From Streptomyces noursei (GTDB lineage: Bacteria; Actinomycetota; Actinomycetes; Streptomycetales; Streptomycetaceae), in NCBI RefSeq assembly GCF_016917755.1, contig NZ_CP070326.1:9362001-9426000 (forward strand): a stretch of DNA of 64,000 nt, read 5' to 3'. This document shows positions 8,881-17,912 of this stretch, one piece after another. Within the stretch, counting starts at the first letter, position 1. The number at the start of each line of letters is the position of its first letter. The position numbers and the translations under genes were made by a program. The notes beneath the pieces are model-generated. The model saw only the letters and a list, made by a program, of their open reading frames with translations, made no database searches and was not told the DNA's origin.

Positions 8881-9584
8881 GCCCAGGGCGGGCGGCCGCC
8901 GCCGGCCCAACGGGCCAGGCCGCGGCCGTCGATCAGCCGGAGTGGTGCGGCGAGCGAGGCGTTGGCGACCTCGGCGTCGCGGGTGAAGCGGGAGGTGGTG
9001 ACGATGACGGCGTGGTCGCAGCGGTGGTAGTCGCGGTACGTGCCGTTCGCGGTGTAGATCGCGGGGGCGCCGACCCGGTTGCCTTCGGCGTACCGCTTGC
9101 ACTGCACGGCGACCCGTCGACCGTCGTGCAGGACGACGAGGACGTCCAGCCCCCGGTCGTTGGCGCCGCCGGAAACGGTCGCGGAGCGCACGGCGGGGTC
9201 GCGGCGGGCGAGGTCGGCGACGGCGTGCTCGAACTGGGTGCCGGTCATGTGGTGGTACGCGGCGAGGGTGTGGGTGACGTCCTGGCGGGGCCCGATCGGG
9301 CCGGGGAGGTGGAGGCGGCCGGTGCGGGCGAGGAAGACCGACGTTGCGCCGGCGACGGCGAGAACGCCGAGGACGAGGGTGGTGACGGGGTACTCGCGCG
9401 CGACCGCGACGAGGGCGACGAGCACCAGGCCGGCGACGACGAGGCGGGTGGCGGCCTGCTCGCGCGCGCGGCGCCGGGCGGCTCGGCCGCGGGGGCGGCG
9501 GCCGGGGCGCCGGGTCGGGCGGCGGACGGGACGTCGGCCGGGACGCCCTGTGCTGGCGCGTGGTCGTCGGGCTCGCGTGGTCAT
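8877..9584 (-). CDS. membrane-anchored Mrr-like restriction endonuclease
   Basis: A 235-residue protein with three parts. Residues 1-45 are extremely Arg/Pro-rich. Residues about 47-62 and 67-86 form two membrane helices. Residues about 112-210 are an Mrr-type PD-(D/E)xK nuclease domain: GLDVLV carries D147 and AVQCKRY carries Q161 and K163, the catalytic D...QxK set. Mrr-family nucleases cut modified DNA or act in DNA turnover; membrane anchoring is seen in several actinomycete members whose roles are unknown. The ATG at 9584 is preferred to an upstream GTG because of a GGGGGAGGAAC site. No methyltransferase partner of a restriction system is adjacent (the neighbour at 8056 lacks DNA-methylase motifs). 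Confidence 0.8.
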   Translation of the reverse strand: MTTRARRPRASTGRPGRRPVRRPTRRPGRRPRGRAARRRAREQAATRLVVAGLVLVALVAVAREYPVTTLVLGVLAVAGATSVFLARTGRLHLPGPIGPRQDVTHTLAAYHHMTGTQFEHAVADLARRDPAVRSATVSGGANDRGLDVLVVLHDGRRVAVQCKRYAEGNRVGAPAIYTANGTYRDYHRCDHAVIVTTSRFTRDAEVANASLAAPLRLIDGRGLARWAGGGRPPWA

Positions 9585-9785
9585 GCGGGTTCCTCCCCCT
9601 GTCGGTTGCCGTCGGCAGCCGTCCCGACCTCCGGGCCGACCGCCGTCGCCCCGCTCACCGGCAGGACCCCTCCCGACCCTCCTGTGTAGCCCGAACCCGA
9701 TGGCGCCGCACCGCAGTTGCAAAGGGTTGGCGCGAACGTACCGGTGGCCGGCGGCCGGGCCCGGGGCCGTCAGACCGTCAGGCCG

Positions 9786-10613
9786 TCAGGGTTCGCGGCG
9801 GAGGAAGGTGCGGGCGCCGCGCAGGGTGGTGCGCAGGGTGCGTTGGGTGCGGGCGCTGTCCAGGCGGACGTCCAGCGCGCCCGGGGAGCCGGTGTCGGCG
9901 CGGCGGCCGGCGGGCAGTCGGGAGGCGTCCAAGGCGTCGCGCTCGGCGATCAGCACACCGAGTTCATGGCGGCTGACCGCGTCCGCTCCGGCAAGGTGGC
10001 ACACCCCGGTGTGGGCGGAGGCGGTCAGTTCCAGGAGGGCCCCGGCGAGGTCGGCGACGTGGACGGGGCACCGGAACTCGTCGGTGAACAGTGCGCCCCC
10101 GCGTCGCCCGGCGGCCAGGTCGTGGACCAGTGCCTCGTGTGCGGAACCGCCGTCGCCGATGATCAGCGAGGTGCGGGCGACGACGGCGGCCGGGGCGAGC
10201 AGCCGGATCGCCGTTTCGGCGGCGGCCTTCGCGGCACCGTACGGCGTGAGCGGGTCCGGTGCGGCGGATTCGTCGTAGTGGACGTCGGCACCGGAGAACA
10301 CGGCGTCGCTCGACACCTGCACCAGCCGGGCCCCGTGCTGCGTGGCGGCCACGGCCAGCCGGATCGCGCCGTCGGCCGTGGTGGCCCAGTCGGTCTTGCG
10401 ATACGCCGCGTTGACCACGACGTCCGGTCGGACCGCGCCGAGCACCCGGGGGATCTGCTCGCCGCGGCGGAGGTCCAGGGGCAGCCAGCGGGCCCCGGGG
10501 ACGTCGCCGGCGCGGGTCGCGAAGGTCGCCGTCACGGTGTGGCCGGCCACCGCCGCCCGCTGGATCAGCTCGCGGCCCAGGAAGCCACTGCCGCCTACGA
10601 TCAGGATGTTCAT
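9786..10613 (-). CDS. NAD(P)-dependent sugar-nucleotide reductase-like SDR (RmlD-type)
   Basis: A 275-residue extended SDR. The cofactor loop GGSGFLG is at residues 7-13, the SSDAVFSG strand at 101-108 and the catalytic pair Y125/K129 in PYGAAK. The layout matches dTDP-4-dehydrorhamnose reductase (RmlD) relatives, which reduce nucleotide-bound ketosugars, but no other rhamnose gene is nearby, so the true substrate is open. It is the last gene of a leftward group after the two-component genes. Confidence 0.8.
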   Translation of the reverse strand: MNILIVGGSGFLGRELIQRAAVAGHTVTATFATRAGDVPGARWLPLDLRRGEQIPRVLGAVRPDVVVNAAYRKTDWATTADGAIRLAVAATQHGARLVQVSSDAVFSGADVHYDESAAPDPLTPYGAAKAAAETAIRLLAPAAVVARTSLIIGDGGSAHEALVHDLAAGRRGGALFTDEFRCPVHVADLAGALLELTASAHTGVCHLAGADAVSRHELGVLIAERDALDASRLPAGRRADTGSPGALDVRLDSARTQRTLRTTLRGARTFLRREP

Positions 10614-10674
10614 GGAGCGTCAGGCTAGGGCCTGGGGGTGTCCCATGGCAGTCCGTCGCGGTCCGTGGCAGCTT

Positions 10675-11334
10675 CTAGCCGCTCACGCCCAGGAAGCGCA
10701 GCACCGCCAGGACGCGGCGGTGGTCGCCCTCCGCCCTGGGAAGGTCCAGCTTCGCCAGGATGTTGTTGATGTGTTTGGCCACCGCGCTTTCGCTGACCAC
10801 CAGTTGGGCGGCGATGCCCGCGTTGGAGCGGCCCTCGGCCATCAGCGCCAGCACCTCGCGCTCGCGCTCGGTCAGGCGCCCCACCGGGTCGCTGGGGCGC
10901 CGCACCAGCAGCTGTGCCACCACCTGCGGGTCCAGGGCCGTGCCGCCGGCCGCGACCCGGCGCAGCGCCTCGATGAACTCCTCGACGTCGGCGACCCGTT
11001 GCTTGAGGAGGTAGCCGACGCCGCTGGTGTTCGTCGCGAGCAGTTCGGCGGCGTAGCGCTCCTCGACGTACTGGGACAGCATCAGGACGGCGGTGTCCGG
11101 CCACTGCTGCCGGATGACCAGCGCGGCCCGCACTCCTTCGTCGGTGAAGCCGGGCGGCATCCGGACGTCGACGACGGCGATGTCCGGGCGGTGCTCCTCG
11201 ACGGCCCGCAACAGCCCTTCCGCGTCACCGGCCTCGGCCACCACCTCGAACCCGGCGGTCTCCAGGACTTTGACCACGCCGATCCTGAGCAGGACGGAGT
11301 CCTCGGCGATCACAGCGCGCTTGGCAGCGTGCAC
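10675..11334 (-). CDS. NarL/LuxR-family response regulator
   Basis: A cytosolic two-component regulator of 219 residues. The receiver has the acidic pair E11/D12, phospho-acceptor D56 in VVDVRMPP and the conserved Lys of LLKQ. A LuxR-type DNA-binding domain follows (LTEREREVLALMAEG, about 152-217). The GTG at 11334, with GGAG five bases upstream, keeps the first beta strand intact (KRAVIAED); a GTG at 11313 would give a neat 4-bp overlap with the kinase gene but would cut that strand. Its partner is the kinase directly upstream, and the genes overlap by about 25 bp. Confidence 0.9.
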   Translation of the reverse strand: MHAAKRAVIAEDSVLLRIGVVKVLETAGFEVVAEAGDAEGLLRAVEEHRPDIAVVDVRMPPGFTDEGVRAALVIRQQWPDTAVLMLSQYVEERYAAELLATNTSGVGYLLKQRVADVEEFIEALRRVAAGGTALDPQVVAQLLVRRPSDPVGRLTEREREVLALMAEGRSNAGIAAQLVVSESAVAKHINNILAKLDLPRAEGDHRRVLAVLRFLGVSG

Positions 11335-12554
11335 GGCAGCTCCACGGTGATGGTGGTCGGGCCCCCGCGGGGGCTGTCGATGGCGAGGGTGCCGTCCACC
11401 GAGGCCACGCGGTGCGTGAGCCCGGTCAGGCCGGTTCCCCCGGAGGGGTCCGCCCCTCCCCTGCCATCATCGACGACCCGGACCCGCAGCGTGTCACCGG
11501 CCCGTGCGACCGTCACCTCGGCCCGACTCGCCCGTGCGTGCTTGGTGACGTTCGCCAGCGCCTCGGAGACGACGAAGTAGGCCACCGCCTCCACGGCGGG
11601 CGCGGCCCGCTCGGGCACGTCGACGGCGAGTTGGACGGGCAGCGGCGCCCGGGCGGCGATGCCGGAGAGCGCCGCGTCCAGTCCGCGGTCGTCCAGGACG
11701 TGCGGGTGCAGGCCGCGTACCAGATGGTTGAGTTCCTCCAGGGCCTCCTTCGCCTCGCGGTGCGCCTCGTCGATGACCGCTCGGGCCTCGGGTGGCAGAT
11801 CGGTGAGGGTGGCCCGGGCCAGGCCCAGGTTGACCGCAAGGGACACCAGGCGCTGCTGCGCGCCGTCGTGCAGATCGCGTTCGATGCGGCGGCGCTCGGC
11901 GTCCGCGGCGGCCAGCGTCTCGGCCCGGCGTTCGGCCAGGTCCTCGACGCGTCGCGCCAACTCCTCGGCCCGGCTGGGCCCGAGCAGCCGCCGGGCGATC
12001 ACCGACTCCAGGCGTAGCAGGGCACCGGTCAGCCGCGGCAGGAACGGCAGGACGACCAGCCCGGCCACGGCCATCTTCCAGCCGTCGACGTCGGACCACT
12101 GGACGAAGGCCCAGTGCCGCGGCAGCAGCCAGTACCAGGCGTAGTAGGTGATGCCGCCGATGCTGCCCACCCACAGGGCGAGTGCCACGGCCTCCACGAC
12201 GCCCAGCACCGGACCGGCCAGCTGGTGGTAGCCGAGGTGGCGCCAGTACGCGGCGGTGCGCAGCCGGCCCACGGCACGCCGGAAGGCGTCGGGGGCCTTC
12301 ACGGGTGGGGTGTGGGGGATGGCGGTGTCCGCGTACGCGGCGAAGCGGCGGCGCTGGAGCCAGGTCACCGATGTCGCGCCGGCGGTGGCGAACAGCAACG
12401 GGGCCACCGCCACACCGGGTGCGTAGACGACGGTGAGGCTGAACCACACCCACAGCAGGAAGGCGGCACCGTGCAGCAGGACGCCGGTGTACAGAAAGGC
12501 GGCCTGCGCGGTGAGACGGGCCCGGCGGCCTGGCCGCCCCTCGGATCGGGTCAT
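11310..12554 (-). CDS. NarL-type sensor histidine kinase
   Basis: A 414-residue membrane kinase. Hydrophobic segments near 18-45, 48-64, 113-145 and 160-175 suggest four or more membrane spans without a large extracellular sensor. The HisKA_3 dimerisation helix contains the phospho-acceptor H229 in RDLHDGAQQR. The HATPase domain ends with DDGRGG and GLTGLTHRV. It should phosphorylate the response regulator translated from the overlapping downstream gene. The signal is unknown; the targets may include the divergent membrane-protein gene. Confidence 0.9.
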   Translation of the reverse strand: MTRSEGRPGRRARLTAQAAFLYTGVLLHGAAFLLWVWFSLTVVYAPGVAVAPLLFATAGATSVTWLQRRRFAAYADTAIPHTPPVKAPDAFRRAVGRLRTAAYWRHLGYHQLAGPVLGVVEAVALALWVGSIGGITYYAWYWLLPRHWAFVQWSDVDGWKMAVAGLVVLPFLPRLTGALLRLESVIARRLLGPSRAEELARRVEDLAERRAETLAAADAERRRIERDLHDGAQQRLVSLAVNLGLARATLTDLPPEARAVIDEAHREAKEALEELNHLVRGLHPHVLDDRGLDAALSGIAARAPLPVQLAVDVPERAAPAVEAVAYFVVSEALANVTKHARASRAEVTVARAGDTLRVRVVDDGRGGADPSGGTGLTGLTHRVASVDGTLAIDSPRGGPTTITVELPCTLPSAL

Positions 12555-12676
12555 GGGTACGACGGTAAACGCCCAGGTCAGCGGGGGCTATCCCGCCTGT
12601 ATCCGGAACCGGGGTGAAGCTGGTGCCACCCCAAGTCGGACAGCGGTGCTACTGACTGCGGGCGGCGGGGAGCGGA

Positions 12677-13174
12677 GTGTTGATCACGAGCCCGACGGAC
12701 GGGTTCGCGACACCGGAAGGATCCTCCGCCGCCATGGCCCCGACCACCCTCACCCCCCTTGCGTACACGGGCCGTTGCTGCACGGGGACCCGCGTCGGCC
12801 GTGGTGGGCCCGCGCGCCCCGGCCGGGCGCGCCGCTGGCAGGGCCGCATACTCGTGGGCTCCGGGCTCGCCCTCCTGCCCTGGCTCGGCTACCTCGCGGG
12901 CACCCTGCCGCCGGTCGAGGCGATCGCCTGGGTCACTCTCGATGTGTTGGAGGCCGTCGCCCTGCTCGCGGCCGGTACCCGCCTGTGGCGCGCCGGCCTC
13001 CGGCACCGCGCCCCCGCGGCCGCCGCGGCCGTCCTCCTCCTCGCCGACGTCTGTGTCGACGTCGCCACCGCCGCCCCCGGCCCGGAGCTGGCCGTCGCGG
13101 CCGTGATGGCCGTCGCGGCCGAACTGCCGTTGGCCGCCCTGTGCGGGTGGCTGGCGCGGCGTCGGTCCGCCTGA
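12677..13174 (+). CDS. small membrane protein, unknown function
   Basis: A 165-residue protein. Residues 1-55 are Gly/Arg-rich; the remainder forms about four hydrophobic segments (from ILVGSGLALLPWLGYL onward) and ends in RRRSA. I do not recognise a family. The GTG at 12677 has a GGGGAG site close upstream; an ATG at 12734 is an alternative. It is divergent from the sensor kinase gene and could be a target of that system. Confidence 0.6.
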   Translation: MLITSPTDGFATPEGSSAAMAPTTLTPLAYTGRCCTGTRVGRGGPARPGRARRWQGRILVGSGLALLPWLGYLAGTLPPVEAIAWVTLDVLEAVALLAAGTRLWRAGLRHRAPAAAAAVLLLADVCVDVATAAPGPELAVAAVMAVAAELPLAALCGWLARRRSA

Positions 13175-13288
13175 CCCGGTGGCTGGTGGGAGCGTGGCAC
13201 GTCGCGCGAGGGCGTGGGGTTCGGGACGACGAGGTCGAGGCGCGGGGGGATGGGACACGCAGCTCGGCCGCGTCCGCCGGCGGTCACG

Positions 13289-14278
13289 TCACTGGCGTTC
13301 GGCCAGGCTGGGGAGGGAAGCGTCGGGGTCCGTCCGGGGGGCGGGGGCCGGAGGGTCGGTGGGAAAGCCCTCGTCGCGCAGAGCGCGGCAGACGTCCGCC
13401 AGGAGGGCGAGGTGCGGGGCGTCGCGATCGGCCTCGGGCCAGGCGATCGCGAACGTACACGGCGGCAGGTCCGTCACGGGGAGGTAGCGGACGTCGGGCC
13501 GCGGATAGAGTTCGGCCGCGACGGCCGGCAGGAAGGCCCGGGCGCCGTCGAACGACACCGCGGACAGCAGGGATTCGACGCGGGAGACCTCGTGTGCGGT
13601 GTAGCGCACCGGGACGCCGTCCGGTCGCGGGTCGACGGACCAGAAGTCGCGTACGGCCCGGGGCACCTGCGGCGTCAGGCTCACCATGGGGCGGTCGGCG
13701 AGGTCCGCCAGGCAGACCGAGGAGCGCTGGGACAGCGGGTCGGTGCTCGATAAGCACGCCACGCGCGCCTCCGTCGTGAGCGGCTGGATGTGGAAGTCCT
13801 CGGCCACCGGCAGATAGACGAAGGCCGCGTCGATCCGGCCGGTCGCCAGGCCCGTCACCTGCTCGACCAGGTCCACCACGCGGAAGTCGATCTCCAGGGC
13901 GGGGTGTCGGGTGGTGAGGCCGGCGATGACGCGGCGGGTGGCACCGAGCGCGGTCGCGCAGTCGGTGAGTCCCACCCGGAGCCGGAGGCCGCCGCCCTCG
14001 GCCAGTGAGGACAGGGCCGCGTCGCGCAGTTCGTCCGTCGCGCCGACGATGTTCCGCACCAGCGGCAGCAGCGCGCGACCCACCGGGGTCACCTCCACCC
14101 GCCGGCTGGTGCGGGTGAACAGCCGGACTCCCAGCCGGCGTTCCAGGGTGCGGATCTGGAGGCTGAGGGCGGGCTGGGTGAGGTAGAGCCGCGCCGCGGC
14201 CCGGCCGAAGTGCAGCTCCTCGGCCAGCGTCAGCAGCGACCGCAGTTGCTGAACCGACGGATCGTAGACACCGGCCAT
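13289..14278 (-). CDS. LysR-family transcriptional regulator
   Basis: A 329-residue LysR regulator. The N-terminal winged helix-turn-helix (residues 8-67) contains RAAARLYLTQPALSLQIRTL and the RLFTR segment. The remainder is a periplasmic-binding-protein-like effector domain (from about residue 95). LysR proteins commonly regulate a divergent operon using a small-molecule inducer. Here the divergent operon is the isonitrile gene cluster, so pathway-specific control is a reasonable inference. The inducer is unknown. The C-terminal 25 residues are Pro-rich and probably disordered. Confidence 0.9.
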   Translation of the reverse strand: MAGVYDPSVQQLRSLLTLAEELHFGRAAARLYLTQPALSLQIRTLERRLGVRLFTRTSRRVEVTPVGRALLPLVRNIVGATDELRDAALSSLAEGGGLRLRVGLTDCATALGATRRVIAGLTTRHPALEIDFRVVDLVEQVTGLATGRIDAAFVYLPVAEDFHIQPLTTEARVACLSSTDPLSQRSSVCLADLADRPMVSLTPQVPRAVRDFWSVDPRPDGVPVRYTAHEVSRVESLLSAVSFDGARAFLPAVAAELYPRPDVRYLPVTDLPPCTFAIAWPEADRDAPHLALLADVCRALRDEGFPTDPPAPAPRTDPDASLPSLAERQ

Positions 14279-14295
14279 GGACGCCTTCCTCCCAT

Positions 14296-14346
14296 TTGAT
14301 CAATGGATGGCACCCCGTCATCCATCAGGCATGTTAATCGATGGAT
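14296..14346. promoter_or_regulatory. candidate LysR operator
   Basis: Two 13-bp direct repeats, TTGATCAATGGAT (14296-14308) and TTAATCGATGGAT (14334-14346), and an inverted repeat ATGGATG (14303-14309) / CATCCAT (14319-14325) lie just upstream of the LysR start. The AT-rich T-N11-A type symmetry fits a LysR site for autoregulation and divergent activation. Confidence 0.5.
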
Positions 14347-14812
14347 CCTTGCGTAGGGCCTTGATCCGGGGGGAAGCTGGCGTTACTTCAGCGTGCTGCG
14401 GGGGGAAATGACGCCGCTGGGGAAAAGGTGCCGAAAAGTGACCACGGCTTCCTTACTCCTGCCCAAATCCACCCGCAGGCATGCGGAAGTGCTCTCGGTC
14501 GTTTTCATCCGGGAGCGACCGTCGATCTGGATGCGGGAGATTCCGTTGCGGGAGAACGCACTTGCCGGTATGGCGGAATCGCCGCGTCCAGCGCGCCGGC
14601 CGCGGTGGCGGATCACGCATCGCGGGGGAAGCGGGGGCAGTTTCCGACCCAATTCCTTCTTGTGGGGCGTACCGTTCCGCGCCGGTCGCCGGTGACGGTT
14701 ACGGGGGATGCTGGCATACAGCCCTCCAGAGAGTGTCGGACGAATTGATTGAGCCCGGAACCCGGCCTGCGGTCGGGCCCGGAACGAGCAATTCATTCAT
14801 CTCGGAGGAACG
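14347..14812. other. upstream region of the isonitrile operon, no gene seen
   Basis: About 470 bp between the LysR operator and the first biosynthetic gene. Short ORFs exist on both strands (for instance about 14428-14748) but they resemble no family and lack convincing starts. The region is less GC-rich than its surroundings and probably holds the operon promoter and a long 5' leader. Confidence 0.4.
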
Positions 14813-15817
14813 TTGAACGGAAAAATGATGGAGGCGTCGACCGCGACGCAGGTGTCCCAGCGTGTCCTGGAACTCCTGTATCGATATCGGCGCGTCGACG
14901 AATCACTGGTCGAGCAGGACGGCGACACCGCGGGTGACGATCCGTGTCCGGCGTGTTTCGAGGCACACCGGGAGCGGATGGAGCACTTCATCGAGCGCGA
15001 TGAGCCCATCCACTTCGTCGTGCCGGCCTTTCCGGCGAAATCGCCGAACCAGAGCAAGGTGCTCGGCGTACTGCCGGACCTCGGCGAGCGTCTGGCGCTG
15101 GGATTCCTGCAGTCGCTGTGCGACTACGTGGGCCACTTCTACCGTCCGGGCGCCCGGGTCACGATCTGCTCGGACGGCCATGTCTTCGGCGATGTGGTCG
15201 GGGTCGCCGACACCACGGTGACCGAATACCGGGATTCGCTCACGGAAATGATCAGCACCGCGCGGTGGTCCGCCATCGACCTGTTCGGCCTCAATGACGC
15301 GTTCGGCGGCATGCACTATCCGGTGATGCGGAAGGTGCTGGAGGAGAACTACTCCGCCACCCTCGCGGAGCTGAAGGAGAAGGTCCGCAGCGACCGCAGC
15401 ACGCGGTCGCTGTTCAACGGGATACACCGCTTCATGTTCGAGGACGCGGTGGCCCGCCGGGGCGCCGACGCGTCCCGGACGAAACTGCGCAACGACTCGA
15501 AGGACACGGCGTACCAGACCATCCTGCGCAGCAACGCGTGGAGCCGGCTGGTCGCCGCGACATTCCCCCGGGCGATACGGCTGTCCATACACCCGCAGCC
15601 CCCGCACTCGGAGAAGTTCGGTCTGCAGCTCATGCCGACCAGGGACGGCTGGCTGACGCCGTGGCACGGCGTGGTGCTGGACGACGGGGTGAGCTGTTCC
15701 CTCGTCAAGCGCTGGGACGCCGAGCGGCTGCACGCCACGGTCGTGTGGCGGGACGGCCGCCCGAGCCACTTCATAGCGCCCCATCTCTCCACGGCCGCAC
15801 TGGAAAGGGTTTCCTGA
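14813..15817 (+). CDS. isnA: isonitrile (isocyanide) synthase, PvcA/IsnA family
   Basis: A 334-residue member of the DIT1/PvcA family, in the size range of P. aeruginosa PvcA. Family members convert the amino group of tyrosine or tryptophan into an isonitrile, taking the carbon from ribulose 5-phosphate. Conserved segments are PAFPAKSPNQSKVLG (71-85), PDLGERLALGFLQ, the GARVTICSDGHVF strand (113-125) and HPQPPHSEKFG near the C-terminus. A TTG at 14813 with GGAGG four bases upstream is the best start; ATGs at 14825 and 14828 are too far from it. It is the first gene of the operon and is separated from isnB by one base. Which amino acid is used cannot be decided from sequence. Confidence 0.93.
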   Translation: MNGKMMEASTATQVSQRVLELLYRYRRVDESLVEQDGDTAGDDPCPACFEAHRERMEHFIERDEPIHFVVPAFPAKSPNQSKVLGVLPDLGERLALGFLQSLCDYVGHFYRPGARVTICSDGHVFGDVVGVADTTVTEYRDSLTEMISTARWSAIDLFGLNDAFGGMHYPVMRKVLEENYSATLAELKEKVRSDRSTRSLFNGIHRFMFEDAVARRGADASRTKLRNDSKDTAYQTILRSNAWSRLVAATFPRAIRLSIHPQPPHSEKFGLQLMPTRDGWLTPWHGVVLDDGVSCSLVKRWDAERLHATVVWRDGRPSHFIAPHLSTAALERVS

Positions 15818-15818
15818 C

Positions 15819-16625
15819 ATGGCGACTTCGACGACACCGCACGGCGCGTTCACGCACACGCCGCTGCGGCCCTTCGGCCGCATTGTGGAGGCCGCTGGCG
15901 GGGCGCGGATCACGGATGTCCCGGCCGAGGTGCTCGCCAGGTGGACCGAGGAATCGCGGGTGCTGGTGCTGCGCGGGTTCGATCTCATGGCGAAGGAGGA
16001 ATTCGCCACGTACTGTCGCCGCTGGGGCGAGGTGCTGAAGTGGGAGCCCGGCGAGGTCATCGACCTGGTGGTCGAGGACAACCCGAGGAACTACCTTTTC
16101 GCCAGCGGCGATGTGCCTTTCCATTGGGACGGCGCGTTCGTGGAGGCAAATCCGCGGTACTTCTTCTTCCAGTGCCTGAACGCCACTCCGGGCGCCGGCG
16201 GGGAGACCGTCTTCTCCGACACCACCGCGGTCTATCGGGATGCGGACGCCGCGCTCCGCGAGCAGTGGGCGGGCATCAGCCTGACCTATTCCACCGAGAA
16301 GCTGGCGCATTACGGCGGACTGATCACCGAGCGGCTCGTCTCCCAGCATCCCGCGACCGGTGTACCGGTGCTGCGCTTCGCCGAGCCCCTGGACCCCGCG
16401 GTCTACAAGAACCCGGTGCATGTCCAGGTCGACGGATTCGGTGCGGCGGCGGCCGAGGAGTTCCTCGCCGGCATGGCGGAACGGCTGCACCGGCCCGAGT
16501 ACTGCTACGCCCACGACTGGCGGACGGGAGACATCGTGATCGCGGACAACTACGCGCTCGTGCACGGCCGCAACGCGTTCTCCGGCCCGACGAACCGGCA
16601 TCTCCAGAGGGTCGAGGTCATCTGA
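15819..16625 (+). CDS. isnB: Fe(II)/2-oxoglutarate oxygenase, PvcB/IsnB family
   Basis: A 268-residue TauD-fold oxygenase. The iron ligands are clear: H102 and D104 in FHWDGAF, and distal H249 in LVHGRNAF; R260 or R264 should bind 2-oxoglutarate. In characterised clusters this enzyme acts on the amino-acid isonitrile, either decarboxylating and desaturating it to a vinyl isonitrile or simply desaturating it. The gene follows isnA by one base, so the two are translationally coupled. A vinyl isonitrile product from tyrosine would be a styrene, which gives the next enzymes a plausible substrate. Confidence 0.93.
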   Translation: MATSTTPHGAFTHTPLRPFGRIVEAAGGARITDVPAEVLARWTEESRVLVLRGFDLMAKEEFATYCRRWGEVLKWEPGEVIDLVVEDNPRNYLFASGDVPFHWDGAFVEANPRYFFFQCLNATPGAGGETVFSDTTAVYRDADAALREQWAGISLTYSTEKLAHYGGLITERLVSQHPATGVPVLRFAEPLDPAVYKNPVHVQVDGFGAAAAEEFLAGMAERLHRPEYCYAHDWRTGDIVIADNYALVHGRNAFSGPTNRHLQRVEVI

Positions 16626-16673
16626 AGCCCTCCGCAGGACCTTTTCCCGTCCCCGCACAGGTGGAGCGAAAGC

Positions 16674-17912
16674 ATGAGCATTGGCATTGTGGGTGCCGGA
16701 ATCTCCGGACTGCACCTGGCACTTCGGCTGCAGCAGCTCGGTCTCGACACCACGCTGTACACGGCCAAGGAGCCGGACGGCCTGCGCAGCGGGCCACCGC
16801 TGAACTTCGTCACCCGTTTCGATTCCACCAGGAGGCAGGAAGAGGCCCTCGGTATCACCCGATGGTCGTCCAGCGCCTACGACAACGCGTGGATGCACAT
16901 GAGCGTCGAAGGCCCCGGCGGATTCGGATTCCGGGGCCGGCTTCCGCAGCCGGCGAGTTCCGTCGATTTCCGGATGTATCTCGCCGCGCTGTTGGAGGCA
17001 TATGCCGATCGGGGCGGTGACGTGACGGTCCGCTCCGTCGCGGACGGGCCGGAGCTGGCCGGGCTGGCCGGGCGGCACGACCTCCTGGTCGTCGCCGCCG
17101 GCCGGGGGGCGCTCACCGACACCTTCGGGCGCGACCCGGCCCGCTCGCCGTACCGCACCGCACCGCGTCACCTGGCGGGCGGGCTCTTCCACGGAGTCCT
17201 GCCCGCCGACCCGCCGGGGATGACCATGCACATGGTCCCGGGTGCCGGCGAGATCCACGCCCCGGCCTACCACTCGTTCGCGGGGCAGGTGACCGTCGTC
17301 CTGGTCGAGGCGGTGCCGGGCGGCCCGCTCGGCCCGGTCACCGAGACCGACTACCGAGAAGATCCCGCACGGTTCGGCCGGGACGTACTGGACCTGATCA
17401 CCCGTCATGCGCCGCTGCTCCGGGAGCGGATCGACGCACGGGAGTTCGCCCTCACCCGCCCCGTCGACATGCTGCACGGCGCCGTCGTGCCGGTCGTCCG
17501 GCACGGCTGGTCCGACGTGGGCGGGGGCACCTTCGCGTTGGCGGTCGGCGACGCCTGGATCGCCAACGACCCGTTGACGGCGCAGGGCGCCAACCTCGGC
17601 TCCGCGCTGGCCTTCCAGCTCGCGGAAGAGCTCGCGACCCACCGGGGCCCGTACGACGAGGAGTTCTGCCGCACGGTCTCGGGACGGATGTGGACCACCG
17701 CCCGGCCCGTCGTGGAGTGGACGAACCTCTTCATCGGCGAGCCGCCGCCACAGGTGGCGAGGCTGCTGGCCGCGGCGGCGGGAGATCAGCGGGTGGCGGA
17801 CGCCTTCGTGGCCAATCTCGACCGGCCGGAAGAGATGTGGCGGACCGTCAACTCCGCTGGCCAGACTGAGGAGTTCATTGCGCAGGCCCAGGCAGTGAGG
17901 AGCGGGGTATGA
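16674..17912 (+). CDS. styrene-monooxygenase-like FAD monooxygenase (first copy)
   Basis: A 412-residue single-domain flavoprotein of the StyA type. It opens with the dinucleotide-binding GIVGAGISGLHLALRL (G7-G12 loop) and later shows GDAWIANDPLTAQGAN (around 292-307), the equivalent of the flavin-contacting GDxxxxxDPxxGQGAN of StyA. StyA enzymes use reduced FAD delivered by a separate reductase to epoxidise aryl vinyl groups. The reductase here may be the SsuE-like protein at the operon end. A related copy lies two genes downstream. Likely role: oxidation of the isonitrile intermediate (inference). It overlaps the next gene by 4 bp. Confidence 0.85.
   Translation: MSIGIVGAGISGLHLALRLQQLGLDTTLYTAKEPDGLRSGPPLNFVTRFDSTRRQEEALGITRWSSSAYDNAWMHMSVEGPGGFGFRGRLPQPASSVDFRMYLAALLEAYADRGGDVTVRSVADGPELAGLAGRHDLLVVAAGRGALTDTFGRDPARSPYRTAPRHLAGGLFHGVLPADPPGMTMHMVPGAGEIHAPAYHSFAGQVTVVLVEAVPGGPLGPVTETDYREDPARFGRDVLDLITRHAPLLRERIDAREFALTRPVDMLHGAVVPVVRHGWSDVGGGTFALAVGDAWIANDPLTAQGANLGSALAFQLAEELATHRGPYDEEFCRTVSGRMWTTARPVVEWTNLFIGEPPPQVARLLAAAAGDQRVADAFVANLDRPEEMWRTVNSAGQTEEFIAQAQAVRSGV

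Noticed and set aside
11310..11334. GTG at 11313 as response-regulator start
   Set aside because: Although it gives a 4-bp overlap with the kinase gene, it would delete part of the first beta strand of the receiver.
14428..14748. ORF upstream of the isonitrile synthase as a gene
   Set aside because: No family pattern, no good ribosome-binding site and atypical composition.
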